DNA of 64,000 nt from Candidatus Poribacteria bacterium (GTDB lineage: Bacteria > Poribacteria > WGA-4E > WGA-3G). Numbering within the stretch: position 1 is the stretch's first letter; each line of letters begins with the position of its first letter. This document shows, piece by piece, positions 17,287 to 26,147 of the stretch. Both the position numbers and the translations under genes were made by a program. The stretch lies in assembly GCA_022826805.1 (NCBI GenBank), contig JAJDUH010000041.1, positions 16,622 through 80,621 on the forward strand, in the 5' to 3' direction. The notes beneath the pieces were generated by a model that did no database searches, was not told the DNA's origin, and saw nothing but the letters and a program-made list of their open reading frames with translations.

Positions 17287-17464
17287 TACGGTTCCTCCTT
17301 CAAAATCGCCGTCAGTATCCAATATGGATAAGCAATTTCTATGCCATCCATTTTTCTGTCTCAAGCACAGGATTTTGCACAAAACGGGGCAATTCTTGCT
17401 TCAGCGCGCACAGAGAAGGGCAATTGCGAGCGGCTGAAATAACGACTACACACTTTTGCTTTAT

Positions 17465-17494
17465 AGTATACCACCCATAAGAGCCTCCTGTCAA
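17465..17494 (-). promoter_or_regulatory. Sigma70-type promoter for the LamG-selenoprotein operon
   Basis: On the minus strand TTGACA (17494-17489) and TATACT (17470-17465) are 18 bases apart, about 180 bases upstream of the LamG start. Both boxes are near consensus. Confidence 0.65.
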
Positions 17495-17514
17495 ATGGAA
17501 ACGTATGATTCAAT

Positions 17515-18591
17515 ATGCTTACGAAGTGTACGTCTCAACGCTGTTATATCAATGATTATGAACTTTACTATAGTTGTAGATGGCTCCATTCTTCTTCAAA
17601 AAGACAGGTAAATGTTTGTGGATTGACAAAGCCGTTATCTTATGATAAAGTTGTCTCTGTTTTACTAACTTATCAGCCTTGTGGAGACAAACACACGAAA
17701 AACGTTTACCGCCCGTTTTGTTTTGTTATTGCGCTTTATCGAAGCCTTCTGTTCATCCTAATTTTGTTGCTGAATGGACGGGTTAACGCTGCGTTTGAGA
17801 ATATTGAGCTGATGGCTGGACCCATGGGAATGGGGGGTGCTTATGCAGCAGCGACACATGATACCAGTGCGATGATATGGAATCCAGCAGGTTTGGCACG
17901 GCTGCCTACCGCTGAAATCGGTATCGGTTATTTGGATTTATACGGTTTGCTCGGTTATAGTTTTGTGGGAGTGGCACACCCAATTCGGACAGGTCAGACC
18001 CTCGGTGCAGCGATCCTTAATTCAAGCGATACAGAAGGACTCTCGCATGAACGGATCGCGCTGTTATCCGCTGCGACACGTCTGTGGCAACAGTTACACG
18101 TCGGTATGAGTGCCAAGTATTTTACCACTTCGGTTAATCTGGATCAGATGCCTTTAGGGCACGGAAGGGGTTGGGGCATAGATCTCGGCGTCCAGTCCGC
18201 CTTCATGAAGGAGAGAGTTAGCATCGGGGTGATGTTGCCGAACCTACTCTCAAATTTGTCTTATCATCGCCTTGAGGAGGCAGGCTACAACGAGTCGCTC
18301 CTACGTGAATGGCGTATCGGGACTGCTGTAAAAGTCGATGTACCGAGCAGAAAATCAGAAGCCGTGTTGGCGGTTTTCGAGATAAACAACGGTATTCCGA
18401 TAATTGGGTGTGAATACCGATACGATGCAAAGCACGGCGTGTTTGCCCTTCGGTTGGGCTGGCGGTTCAACAGTGGACTCACCGCCGGTTTCGGCTATCA
18501 ACGCGGTAATATCAGTTTAGATTATGCCTTTGTGAGTGGAAGATATGTAGGTTCACAAGCTTCATTGTTTTCGATCAGAGTTTTCTATTGA
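17515..18591 (+). CDS. PorV/PorQ-like outer membrane beta-barrel protein
   Basis: The frame is open from ATG 17515, but the real start is uncertain: a signal-peptide-like stretch (LYRSLLFILILLLNGRVNA) begins only at about residue 74, and a promoter-like pair lies inside the early part of the frame (17623-17651), with no good ATG after it. The mature part starts AAFENIELMAGPMGMGGAYAA followed by DTSAMIWNPAGLARLP, the hallmark of PorV/UPF0164-like and FadL-related barrels, and continues as alternating strands to a C-terminal aromatic residue (FSIRVFY). Family knowledge: PorV-like barrels take part in type IX secretion or act as surface channels. This fits the YPNPFNPETWIPY-tailed exported proteins in the window. 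Confidence 0.7.
   Translation: MLTKCTSQRCYINDYELYYSCRWLHSSSKRQVNVCGLTKPLSYDKVVSVLLTYQPCGDKHTKNVYRPFCFVIALYRSLLFILILLLNGRVNAAFENIELMAGPMGMGGAYAAATHDTSAMIWNPAGLARLPTAEIGIGYLDLYGLLGYSFVGVAHPIRTGQTLGAAILNSSDTEGLSHERIALLSAATRLWQQLHVGMSAKYFTTSVNLDQMPLGHGRGWGIDLGVQSAFMKERVSIGVMLPNLLSNLSYHRLEEAGYNESLLREWRIGTAVKVDVPSRKSEAVLAVFEINNGIPIIGCEYRYDAKHGVFALRLGWRFNSGLTAGFGYQRGNISLDYAFVSGRYVGSQASLFSIRVFY
17623..17651 (+). promoter_or_regulatory. Promoter-like pair before the PorV-like signal peptide
   Basis: TTGACA (17623-17628), a 17-base gap and TAAAGT (17646-17651). If used, translation of the barrel gene would begin downstream of the annotated ATG. The -10 is weak. Confidence 0.35.
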
Positions 18592-18688
18592 TCGCTCAAT
18601 TGTCTATAATAGATTCGTTAGGTACAAAACCCTTGACAGGATTTGAGCAGCAGAAAGATAATGCGGTAGAGGTCATCCCACAATCTCA

Positions 18689-20032
18689 TCACACCAACAA
18701 AAGATACGGATCTTCAATATAGCTGGCAACCGTTTGTAAGAACTGCGCAGCGGGCGCGCCATCTATCACACGGTGATCAAACGTTAGACTTAGCGTCAGC
18801 ATGCTTCGGATAGCAATCTCGTCGTTATGAATGACCGGCTTCTTCAGAATCCGTCCTACCCCAAGAATAGCACTCTCCGGTGGGTTGATGATAGGCGTAA
18901 ACGCATCAATCCCGAAGTTTCCGAGATTTGTAATCGTAAAAGTACCACCTTGAAGTTCGCTGGGGGTCAATTGGTTGCTACGAGCTCGTTCAGCGAAATT
19001 TTTCACTTGCTCCGAGATTTCTGATAGCCTTTCCTTATCTGCGTTTCGGACAACCGGCACCACCAGACCATCTTCCAAAGCCACTGCCACCCCGATGTTG
19101 ATTTCCGTTAATAGTTGAATGCCCTCGTCTGTGAGTGTTGCGTTGAGTCGTGGATGTTCCCCTAAAGCGTTGGCAACGACTTTCACAAGCAGATCGGTAT
19201 AGGTAAGGCTTACCTCCCTCGCTTGTAGTTTATCGTTGAGCATTCCGCGTAATTCAACGAAAGTTGTTGCGTCCACCTCCGTATGGAGTGTGACGCTGGC
19301 ATTCGTTTGAACGCTCAATGTCATCCGTTCTGCGATAATCTCACGGATGCCGGTCATAGGGATAACTTCAGTTGCCTGCTGAGGTGTTGCTGTTTCTACA
19401 ACTGTCGGAGTTGCGGGAGCAGTTGCGCTTGCTTGTAGCACGTCATCGCGAACAATTCTACCGTCCGGACCGGAACCGATAATTGCGCTAAGGTCGAGTC
19501 CGTGTTCTTTTGCCAAACGTCGGGCAAGCGGTGATGCCTTAAGGCGTGTGGTTTCGGCAGGTGCTTCTACCCGCAAGTCGATATACCGCTGGACATCGCT
19601 TTCAAGAATGCGTCCTCCGGGTCCAGAGGGTTGGACCTCTGTCAAGTCGATGGCGAGTTTTTCGGCGAGTTGGCGTGCTGCTGGAGAGGCTTTTATATCG
19701 GACGTTGCCGATGCCGTTACCTTTGGCTGTTCGGGTTGGGCTGGTGTTGCCTGTTCGGTCGCAGCATCTATCTCAACACGTGCTACCTCCTCACCGGGTG
19801 CCCCGATAATCGCTAAGATGGCGTTTACAGGGACATCGGCACCCTCGTCGACAAGTAACTGGGCAATAACCCCGTCAGTCGGGGATTCCTGTTCGTGGAC
19901 GACTTTATCGGTTTCGATCTCAAGCAGGGGTTGTCCCTGAGTAACAGTATCGCCTTCCTGTACGAGCCACTTCCCGATTTTTCCCTTCGTCATTGTCTGA
20001 TCCATTTGAAGCATTCGCAATTCAATTGCCAT
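18689..20032 (-). CDS. Dihydrolipoamide acyltransferase, E2 of a 2-oxo acid dehydrogenase
   Basis: A 447-residue E2 protein. An N-terminal lipoyl domain (residues 1-78) has the lipoylation Lys43 in EIETDKVV. Two peripheral subunit-binding (E3/E1-binding) domains follow, ASPAARQLAEKLAIDL (about 115-150) and ASPLARRLAKEHGLDL (about 165-200), joined by Ala/Pro/Thr-rich linkers; two such domains in one chain is less common than one. The C-terminal catalytic domain (about 215-447) carries DHRVIDGAPAAQFL, with His420 and Asp424 as the acyltransferase residues. It transfers acyl groups from lipoamide to CoA in the cytoplasm. Whether the complex is for pyruvate or a branched-chain substrate cannot be decided; E1 and E3 genes are not adjacent. 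Confidence 0.9.
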   Translation of the reverse strand: MAIELRMLQMDQTMTKGKIGKWLVQEGDTVTQGQPLLEIETDKVVHEQESPTDGVIAQLLVDEGADVPVNAILAIIGAPGEEVARVEIDAATEQATPAQPEQPKVTASATSDIKASPAARQLAEKLAIDLTEVQPSGPGGRILESDVQRYIDLRVEAPAETTRLKASPLARRLAKEHGLDLSAIIGSGPDGRIVRDDVLQASATAPATPTVVETATPQQATEVIPMTGIREIIAERMTLSVQTNASVTLHTEVDATTFVELRGMLNDKLQAREVSLTYTDLLVKVVANALGEHPRLNATLTDEGIQLLTEINIGVAVALEDGLVVPVVRNADKERLSEISEQVKNFAERARSNQLTPSELQGGTFTITNLGNFGIDAFTPIINPPESAILGVGRILKKPVIHNDEIAIRSMLTLSLTFDHRVIDGAPAAQFLQTVASYIEDPYLLLV

Positions 20033-20090
20033 TTTTTAATTTCCCTTGTAGTTCGATGAAACTGGTTTTGCCTGTCAGACAAAGAAACCA

Positions 20091-20387
20091 TCATGAGTGT
20101 GCCTCGATCAATTCAATCAGCAATTCCACATTTGCGTCCTTTTCGAGAATAAGTGCAAATTTTTGATATTCGTCCCCTTTGAAAATCACTTGAATAAAAG
20201 GACTGAATGCAATCAAAAGTTGACTTCCCAAAAAGTTAAGCGGTTTACCGGTTTCTAAGAAAAGAATTGCTGGAGCCGTCAAACGTCGCCGCACAATCCA
20301 GGTCGCCACCCTCTCAAGTAGCGCGCGCTGTTCCGCTTCCGGAATATCCTCAAGGACAGTCGGTATTTCAGGGTTTGAATTGAACAT
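20091..20387 (-). CDS. Conserved small protein of unknown function
   Basis: A 98-residue protein with a conserved core, APAILFLETGKPLNFLGSQL, then a hydrophobic segment (LIAFSPFIQVIF) and YQKFALILEKDANVELLIELIE. I recall short proteins with this FLETGKPLxFLGSQ pattern in several phyla, always without known function. It may be membrane-associated through the central hydrophobic stretch. It lies between the E2 gene and the Gfo/Idh/MocA gene on the same strand, with 48-58 base gaps. Confidence 0.6.
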   Translation of the reverse strand: MFNSNPEIPTVLEDIPEAEQRALLERVATWIVRRRLTAPAILFLETGKPLNFLGSQLLIAFSPFIQVIFKGDEYQKFALILEKDANVELLIELIEAHS

Positions 20388-20435
20388 AATTTGTATCTGT
20401 TCGAGGCACTATCCACCTGAACGTCAGTGTGTGCC

Positions 20436-21476
20436 TTAAAACTCCAAATCGCTGAGGTAATCGCTAATCTGTTTCGGTTGTCCATCAAGCGTTGTTTCCA
20501 TTGCAGCGATAACCAGAACGAAACTTTTGATGTTGTCCTCAATCCGTGTGTCAGAAGGTTCACCACCATCGAGCCAATTCAGAAATTCATCGAACAGATG
20601 CTGATGTGCCTGATAGGGGATTGCTGGTGCCTCATAGACTTCTGTTTCCCCGCCGACGCGGTGGATCGTCATCTGGTTTCCACCTGCAATTTCAACTGCG
20701 CCCTCCTCAAACTCAGCGCGGTAATGTTCGTGGTTCCAACAGTTAACAATACCCGCTGATGAACTATTGCCTTCATAGGAGGTGTGTACGCCGTTGTCCA
20801 TCCGCATCATGTAGAAACCGCTGGAGTAATGCTGGAAGCTTGACCATTCCGGATTCCATCCAAATCCGATCAAAGTTTCACAGTCGCCACCGGAGAGAAA
20901 ACGCAGCATGTCTAAGTGGTGAACGGAGCCTTCAAACAAGAGTCCGAAATCCATATCGTGTCGCCATGCTTTGCCCCACGAGAGATAGCGGCGGTAATCG
21001 CATGCGTATCTGCCTACGATGTGCTGAAGCCGGCCCAATCTGCCTTCGTCGCGGATGCGAATTAATTCCTGTTTATTGTCTGCATAGCGGTAGTTTTGGA
21101 TGATGGCACACGGTAATCCGGTCTTCTGTGAGGTGCGTACCATCGCTTTTGCTGCATCCAATGTATCAGCGATCGGCTTCTCGCAAATAACAGGCATGCC
21201 ATTTTCCATGGCGGCAATTGCGGCAGGACTATGGAATTGTGGTGGGACAGCAATACCACAGAAGTCCGCTTTCACGTTTGCACACGCTTCGTTAAAGTCT
21301 GTGAAGAGTTGTGAGTCGCTAAGTCCCAGTGCTTCGCTTTGTGCTGTGAGCACCGCTGTACTCACATCTGCCAAGCCGACGATTTCAATACGGTCGCTGA
21401 AATTGTTAGTGAAATTGTTAATCCAGCCACCTGCCATACCACTACCACCAATCATTAAACATGTTCGTTTTGCCAT
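20436..21476 (-). CDS. Gfo/Idh/MocA-family oxidoreductase
   Basis: A 346-residue NAD(P)-dependent oxidoreductase. The N-terminal Rossmann domain begins with the glycine-rich loop MIGGSGMAGGWI, and VICEKPIADTLDAAKAMV near residue 95 holds the conserved Glu-Lys-Pro. The C-terminal part is the mixed-sheet substrate domain, with MDFGLLFEGSVHHLDMLRFL carrying the usual catalytic-region His pair. Substrates in this family are mostly sugars, inositols and sugar-derived acids; the one used here is not identifiable. Cytoplasmic, single gene upstream of the small conserved gene. Confidence 0.85.
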   Translation of the reverse strand: MAKRTCLMIGGSGMAGGWINNFTNNFSDRIEIVGLADVSTAVLTAQSEALGLSDSQLFTDFNEACANVKADFCGIAVPPQFHSPAAIAAMENGMPVICEKPIADTLDAAKAMVRTSQKTGLPCAIIQNYRYADNKQELIRIRDEGRLGRLQHIVGRYACDYRRYLSWGKAWRHDMDFGLLFEGSVHHLDMLRFLSGGDCETLIGFGWNPEWSSFQHYSSGFYMMRMDNGVHTSYEGNSSSAGIVNCWNHEHYRAEFEEGAVEIAGGNQMTIHRVGGETEVYEAPAIPYQAHQHLFDEFLNWLDGGEPSDTRIEDNIKSFVLVIAAMETTLDGQPKQISDYLSDLEF

Positions 21477-21502
21477 TGTTTTTCCTTTTTATATTCATTA
21501 AA

Positions 21503-21617
21503 TTATCGGTTATCGGTTGTCAGTTAAGAGGTTTTGATGTAACAATACTCCGCTACCTCGAGTACTTGCAGGAGGTGGTGGGTTGTTACCAGAATTCTCT
21601 TAACCGAGTACTGATAA
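21503..21617. repeat. Heptad-bounded inverted-repeat element
   Basis: The spacer opens with tandem heptads of the type TTATCGG/TTGTCAG ending in TTAAGAG (21503-21530) and closes with CTCTTAA and a TGATAA-type heptad (21597-21617) in the opposite orientation. The ends are therefore inverted copies around about 65 bases of unique sequence, a MITE-like arrangement repeated at 35624-35841. Confidence 0.5.
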
Positions 21618-22121
21618 CTATTTTTGCATCAGTCTGCCGCGTAAGACGTAATCGTCTTTACCACGTCGAACGCGTTCCAGTTCGGCTTCCGTAACCTCGC
21701 GTGGGACTTTTGCGGGGACTCCCATTGCCATGGACCCGGGTGGAATTTCCTGCCCTTCGCGTACAAGGGCACCGGCGGCAATAATGGCGCGTTCGCCAAT
21801 TACCGAACCTGTTAAGAGAATCGCACCCATGCCAATGAGTGCCTCGTTGCCGATGGTGCAGCTGTGGAGAATCGCACCGTGACCGATCGTAACATCGTCA
21901 CCAATAAGACATGGAATCTCTTTGTCCATGTGTATTACTGCACCGTCCTGAACATTGGTGCGACATCCGATTCGGATCGGCTCTAAATCACCGCGGAGTA
22001 CGCTGTTGAACCAGATACTCGATTCTTCACCAATTGTTACATCACCGACAATCATCGCACCTGGTGCGACAAAAACAGACGGGTGTACATTCGGGGTTAT
22101 GCCTTCATATTCTATCAACAT
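21618..22121 (-). CDS. Gamma carbonic anhydrase-like hexapeptide protein
   Basis: The ATG at 22121 is preferred; the longer frame to 22160 starts within a heptad-repeat remnant. The 167-residue product is a left-handed beta-helix of the gamma carbonic anhydrase/PaaY type: GAMIVGDVTIGEESSIW, FNSVLRGDLEPIRIG, NVQDGAVIHMD, then IGDDVTIGHGAILHSCTIG and GMGAILLTG. Three His (in VIHMD, GHGA and LHSC) match the metal ligands of the trimer interface. It ends with a C-terminal helix (REVTEAELERVRRGKDDYVL). The role may be carbonic anhydrase or acyl-CoA-related; family members differ. Cytoplasmic. Confidence 0.85.
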   Translation of the reverse strand: MLIEYEGITPNVHPSVFVAPGAMIVGDVTIGEESSIWFNSVLRGDLEPIRIGCRTNVQDGAVIHMDKEIPCLIGDDVTIGHGAILHSCTIGNEALIGMGAILLTGSVIGERAIIAAGALVREGQEIPPGSMAMGVPAKVPREVTEAELERVRRGKDDYVLRGRLMQK

Positions 22122-22171
22122 TTTTTCTTCTTTCACGTGTTGGTTGTTAGTTATCGCCAAATAAAAACATG

Positions 22172-22210
22172 ATGTAAGGCAAAGACAAATTGTGCTTTAA
22201 TAGCACAACT
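22172..22210. repeat. Dispersed palindromic repeat, copy 1
   Basis: ATGTAAG, a short spacer, then TTGTGCT-TTAAT-AGCACAA (7-pair stem, 22190-22208). A second copy with the same flanks lies in reverse orientation at 31977-32024. Confidence 0.5.
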
Positions 22211-22257
22211 TCCTTTTAAGCACTTTATAGGCGTACCATGTCTATAGCGTGTAGATT

Positions 22258-23895
22258 TTACTGTTGTGCAACTAACAGTTTGCCGAGGTTACTTATTCCA
22301 AACCGATAAGACATCACGAGTATACCCGCGAGGAAAAATATCAATCCGATGAACACGGTGAGGCTCTGCGTATACCACGCTATTACGGGTGCTATGACAA
22401 GTATTATATCAACAATAAGCGTCACAGTGAAAGTTAAAACTCGCAAGAACGGTTTGGGTTGGTTTGTCAATTCTGCCATCCACGATAGTGTACCAATCAT
22501 CGTGTTCACTGCACAGCCCGCCGGAAGCGTTATGATAGGGGTTAGTAGCACTGGTCCCCAATTTTCCAGTGGAATTCGGAGCAAGTAAATAACAATTAGG
22601 GACCAAAATTCCGCATAAACTAAGGCACAGAGCAGCGCAGTCAGAAATTTACTTGTGAATACGAGTTTCGGTGTGACGGGCGCAGATTTCAGCATCCACC
22701 ATGTTTTCGCTTCATCCCGAAGCCCGTTACAACTAATACCGAAGGTGATGAGAATGCTGTAAAGGACTATTTGCACGGTGAGAATCTCAGCGGCATTCGT
22801 ATTCGCGGCATTCCCTTGGGAAAATAAAATGACGATATGAACTACCAAATAGACCGTGAGTGCTGCAATGGCGATGAGCCGTCCACTATGCCTGACAAAA
22901 ATGAGGAAGTCCTTTAGCATCATGGATCGTATCTTACCGCGTCCGAGTATAAGTGCGATACCTTTTAGGTTTGAGGTTGTAGAATCCGTATCGGTTCGTG
23001 GGGGTTTGCGTTTGGCTTTCAAGTGCCGGATGTTTTCCCAGCCGCGCTGATAAATCCATTGCGCAATAAGTATTGCCAATCCCGCAGAAGCGAGGCTTAC
23101 GCCGCCCGCTCCAAGTGCCCAGCGTAATCGGATTCCGACTGTGGATTCAGTCGTCCAACTCAACAGAAGCCTTCCCATCCATTCGTGTGGATACCACGTG
23201 GCAGCCGTATCTGTTGCGCCGGTAGCAGCCCAGTTGAGCAAAAATTGTTTTATCCGCACCGCCTCAAACCCAGTAAGCAGCGTCAACGATATTAGAAACC
23301 CCATCGTCACGCCTACTATAGTGCCGAGTGCCTTGAGTGTTGTAAAAAGTCCACCCGATGCAAAGAAGCGCGCAATCACCATCATGCTGATAGTAACGTA
23401 ACTTGCAATTATTATCAGAAGGCATAGGCACGCCGGGAATAGTCCTACGTAAAAATGCCATGGAAGCCCAAATATCACGCCGAACGCAATCCACGGCGGT
23501 CCTAAAAAACAGAGGATGCTAAAAAAGCGCGTGATGGTGAGGTAAATGAGTTTGTATCCGAAGGTTGCCACAGGTTGAATGGGTGCCGTATGTAATAGCG
23601 TTGTTTCCGGTGCTTCGTACAAAATTTTTAGCGAACTTTCCATCAACTCCTTTGCTACGATGATGATTCCGAAGATCATGAATCCGTTAATTACGCTCAA
23701 TATGAGCGTAGGTTCTGCCTCGGTTAACCGTAAGTGGGTGAAAAGGGAGCTGCCCAGCACGGATAGGGCAGCGATGAAGACAAGGTAACCGATGCTTTTT
23801 AAAATGCCTTTACGCCGTGCTTCCCCATCGTGTTTTAGGCTATTCAGCCACCCTTGCCCATCCGCTTTTAGGAGAATTTTGACCTTTTTTAACAT
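22258..23895 (-). CDS. ABC-2 type transporter permease
   Basis: A 545-residue polytopic membrane protein with at least ten hydrophobic segments, for example SIGYLVFIAALSVLGSSLF near residue 35, GFMIFGIIIVAKELMESSL near 70, and FFLAGILVMSYRF near the end. There is a large soluble loop around residues 275-310 with a basic linker (HLKAKRKPPRTDTDSTT). It lies 59 bases after the ATP-binding subunit gene and is on the same strand, so it is the membrane partner of that exporter. The substrate is not evident; ABC-2 permeases move lipids, polysaccharides, drugs or ions. Confidence 0.8.
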   Translation of the reverse strand: MLKKVKILLKADGQGWLNSLKHDGEARRKGILKSIGYLVFIAALSVLGSSLFTHLRLTEAEPTLILSVINGFMIFGIIIVAKELMESSLKILYEAPETTLLHTAPIQPVATFGYKLIYLTITRFFSILCFLGPPWIAFGVIFGLPWHFYVGLFPACLCLLIIIASYVTISMMVIARFFASGGLFTTLKALGTIVGVTMGFLISLTLLTGFEAVRIKQFLLNWAATGATDTAATWYPHEWMGRLLLSWTTESTVGIRLRWALGAGGVSLASAGLAILIAQWIYQRGWENIRHLKAKRKPPRTDTDSTTSNLKGIALILGRGKIRSMMLKDFLIFVRHSGRLIAIAALTVYLVVHIVILFSQGNAANTNAAEILTVQIVLYSILITFGISCNGLRDEAKTWWMLKSAPVTPKLVFTSKFLTALLCALVYAEFWSLIVIYLLRIPLENWGPVLLTPIITLPAGCAVNTMIGTLSWMAELTNQPKPFLRVLTFTVTLIVDIILVIAPVIAWYTQSLTVFIGLIFFLAGILVMSYRFGISNLGKLLVAQQ

Positions 23896-23954
23896 TTGAG
23901 TTTCTGGATAGTTGGCGTGGTTGGAAGCCGCGCTATCAAAAAAGCACTTTTGGT

Positions 23955-24713
23955 TTAGGCGTCTGCTGTGAGATCAAGAAAAATATCCTCTAACGTCTCA
24001 GTTTGGTGTGGATTTATCCCTGTCGGTTGTGTGTGTAGTTCTCGCTGCTTCTGCTGTAGTTCCGCGAGCGTCCCGATGGCGATAAGTTGACCTTTGCTGA
24101 TAATACCGACCCGATCGCAAATGCGTTCGGCGATTTCGAGGATATGTGTTGTCATAAAGACGGTACAGCCCTGTTCACAGCGTTCTCGCAAAATTTCTCT
24201 GACGGTGCGCGCACTTTTCGGATCTAATCCACTGGTGGGTTCATCGAGGAAGAGAATCTGCGGATGATGCACGAGGAGCGAGATGAGCAGAATTTTCTTT
24301 TGCATACCGTAGGAGTAAGCCTTAATTTGGTCATCAGCGGCATCGGCAAGTTCGAGCTGTTCAAGCAGTGTCCCCATCTCATCTTCCGCTTTTTTCGGTG
24401 GCATCTCATATAAATCGGCGATCATACGGACGAACTGCCTACCCGTCAAAGCCTCGTAGAGTTGTGGCGTATCTGGCATCAATCCAAGAATCGCTTTTGC
24501 CTGTAAACTCTGCCTCTGAATATCGTATCCACCGAGCATTGCCGTGCCCGATGTGGGGCGGAGTAAGCCTGTGAGCATGTTGATTGTCGTTGTCTTCCCC
24601 GCGCCATTCGGTCCGAGAAACCCGAATATTTCACCGGCGTCTACCTGTAGCGTCAGTGCATCTACAGCACACAATTTGCCGAAATACTTCGTCAGGTTCG
24701 AGGTCTCAATCAT
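23955..24713 (-). CDS. ABC transporter ATP-binding protein
   Basis: A 252-residue ATPase with Walker A (FLGPNGAGKTTTINML, about residues 32-47), the signature region SYGMQKKILL, Walker B with catalytic Glu (ILFLDEPTSGLDPKS) and the switch His (TTHILE). It is of the CcmA/NatA drug- and ABC-2-export type. It energises the permease encoded downstream. Its start overlaps the stop of the PspA-like gene by 4 bases (ATGA), showing tight cotranslation. Confidence 0.92.
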   Translation of the reverse strand: MIETSNLTKYFGKLCAVDALTLQVDAGEIFGFLGPNGAGKTTTINMLTGLLRPTSGTAMLGGYDIQRQSLQAKAILGLMPDTPQLYEALTGRQFVRMIADLYEMPPKKAEDEMGTLLEQLELADAADDQIKAYSYGMQKKILLISLLVHHPQILFLDEPTSGLDPKSARTVREILRERCEQGCTVFMTTHILEIAERICDRVGIISKGQLIAIGTLAELQQKQRELHTQPTGINPHQTETLEDIFLDLTADA

Positions 24714-25375
24714 TGTTTTTTTCTGCCCAAGATGTCTTCTTTGAGTTTTGCGAGTTCTTGGTCCAGATTGAAGGCATCTCCATTTGTTTTCGCTTGCGTT
24801 TCAGTTCGATGGTTCCGTTTTTCCCAGTGTTCTGCTTCTGCTTCGGTCTTTTTCAATTGCTGTTCAGCCTGTTCAAGCGCGTTTGATACGGACGGTTCTA
24901 TTTCTGCGAGCAATTTATGGAGTTCAAGACGTGTTTCTGCCTGTTTTTGGTGATAGTGTAAGGTTTCCGCCCGCTTTACTGTGTTTTGGAATTGTTGATA
25001 AAATTCATTCAGGACGGTTCTGAGTGAGGATACGCCCGCTTGCTGGACATGGATTTGGTGTTCATAGTCGTTTGCGCGTTGCGTCTGTTGCTGCTTATTT
25101 TGTTGTGCTTCTCCAGCCGCTACGATATCTCGGTTTTGTAGCGCAGTGTCTGCCTTTTTTGCCCATATCTCCGCGGTATCAGTGGCTTCTTGGTAGGCTT
25201 GCTTGAGTCTTTGCTCCTCGGCGATTGCTGCAGCGACAAGCTCCTTTGCCGCGGCAATCCGCTTTTTCATATCGACAACGGTTTTGTTAAGAGCAGGTTC
25301 GGTGTCTTCAGCCGCTTCTATAAATTGGATTATACTCTCTCGAATTTGTTCTGAGATTTCTGTAAGTTTTTTCAT
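24710..25375 (-). CDS. PspA/IM30-like coiled-coil protein
   Basis: A 221-residue, almost entirely alpha-helical protein with long charged coiled coils (ALNKTVVDMKKRIAAAKELV; EEQRLKQAYQEA; NKQQQTQRANDYEHQIHVQQ) and no signal peptide. Length and helical pattern resemble PspA/IM30 proteins, which coat and stabilise membranes, although conservation is weak and a generic coiled coil is possible. It is the first gene of the operon with the ABC ATPase and permease; membrane-stress response together with an exporter would fit. Confidence 0.6.
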   Translation of the reverse strand: MKKLTEISEQIRESIIQFIEAAEDTEPALNKTVVDMKKRIAAAKELVAAAIAEEQRLKQAYQEATDTAEIWAKKADTALQNRDIVAAGEAQQNKQQQTQRANDYEHQIHVQQAGVSSLRTVLNEFYQQFQNTVKRAETLHYHQKQAETRLELHKLLAEIEPSVSNALEQAEQQLKKTEAEAEHWEKRNHRTETQAKTNGDAFNLDQELAKLKEDILGRKKQ

Positions 25376-25395
25376 TTTGCTCGCCTCCGTAGTCT

Positions 25396-25424
25396 ATTAT
25401 ACACAGTTTTTCGATGAGAATCAA
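25396..25424 (-). promoter_or_regulatory. Sigma70-type promoter for the PspA-like/ABC operon
   Basis: On the minus strand TTGATT and TATAAT are spaced by 17 bases, about 20 bases before the PspA-like ATG (leader very short). Confidence 0.6.
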
Positions 25425-25528
25425 GCGAACTCTTACCTTTTGGAACGTTATATTTTCCTCGGAAGCCACTGCAATGTAGTGCTTATTTTTATAAAGACTC
25501 CATTGTTGTAAAAGATAGAAGAGAGGTG

Positions 25529-25588
25529 TTACAAAGCGTCGTAATTGCTATTAACAAATTTGATGCCGTAAAGAGCTAACCTATCCAT
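25529..25588 (-). pseudogene. Relic of a second DNA methyltransferase C-terminus
   Basis: Just past the restriction gene, in another frame, the minus strand reads MDRLALYGIKFVNSNYDAL and stops. This aligns with MERLAFYGIELVNADYDVL near the C-terminus of the intact methyltransferase at 26128-27021, with 12 of 19 residues identical. The in-frame codons before it are interrupted by a stop, so only the tail survives. It marks a past duplication or recombination at this restriction-modification locus. Confidence 0.65.
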
Positions 25589-26147
25589 GCCCCCTCGCTT
25601 CTACAAATTGACGAAGCGTTGTAATAGCGTCTGCGGGTCTACCGTCCTGTGGTGTTAACCATCTCTGGGGAACGTTCGGATTAACCTCAAGCCATGCAGT
25701 GTCTGTGCCCTGACTCCCTCCATGTTGTGATCCTATTTCACCAGATTTCCATTGTTCTAGTATCACCTCTTTGGGTAGAATCCAACAATGAACATCGTGG
25801 GGACTCATACCTAAACAAATGACGACATCGTAAGCTTGATCTCTCAATTGCTGAAACTTATAGATGCCGCTTTTCCATAGGGTTGAAGATTTTATTTCAA
25901 CTCGCAGTCCATTGATAATGCGGTCAGCCTCAGAGTCTGGCGAAGGTCTAACATCAAAATTTTGCTTCGTACACCAGTGCTCTATAAGTTGTTCGCCAAC
26001 TTTCCCTCTTGTTCTGGATGGTAAATCTTTGATCCAAGCAAATGGGCTTTCTGCCCAATCTGAGTTATAACTGCTGTATTCACTATGTAGGTTTTCAGCA
26101 ATAGAAACTATTTCTCTCACATCCGAGTCAAGCTGAAGATTTCTCAC
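25581..26147 (-). CDS. Type II restriction endonuclease-like protein (PD-(D/E)XK)
   Basis: A 188-residue protein with a PD-(D/E)XK nuclease-like core: a helix Glu52 (KVGEQLIEHWC), Asp75 in SEADRI and Glu84-Ile-Lys86 in RVEIKSSTLWKSG, followed by QQLRDQAYDVVICLG. The start overlaps the methyltransferase gene by 20 bases. Position and motif make it the cognate restriction enzyme; the cleavage site is not predictable from this. Its last codons abut the methyltransferase relic. There is no signal peptide. Confidence 0.75.
   Translation of the reverse strand: MRNLQLDSDVREIVSIAENLHSEYSSYNSDWAESPFAWIKDLPSRTRGKVGEQLIEHWCTKQNFDVRPSPDSEADRIINGLRVEIKSSTLWKSGIYKFQQLRDQAYDVVICLGMSPHDVHCWILPKEVILEQWKSGEIGSQHGGSQGTDTAWLEVNPNVPQRWLTPQDGRPADAITTLRQFVEARGHG

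Noticed and set aside
18625..18660. TTGACA with a TAATGC box on the plus strand after the PorV-like gene
   Set aside because: The spacing is about 20 bases and no plus-strand gene follows; the neighbouring E2 gene is on the other strand.
25376..25580. A small RNA gene in the spacer between the PspA-like gene and the restriction gene
   Set aside because: The recognisable content is a promoter and the methyltransferase relic; no conserved RNA structure or terminator was seen.
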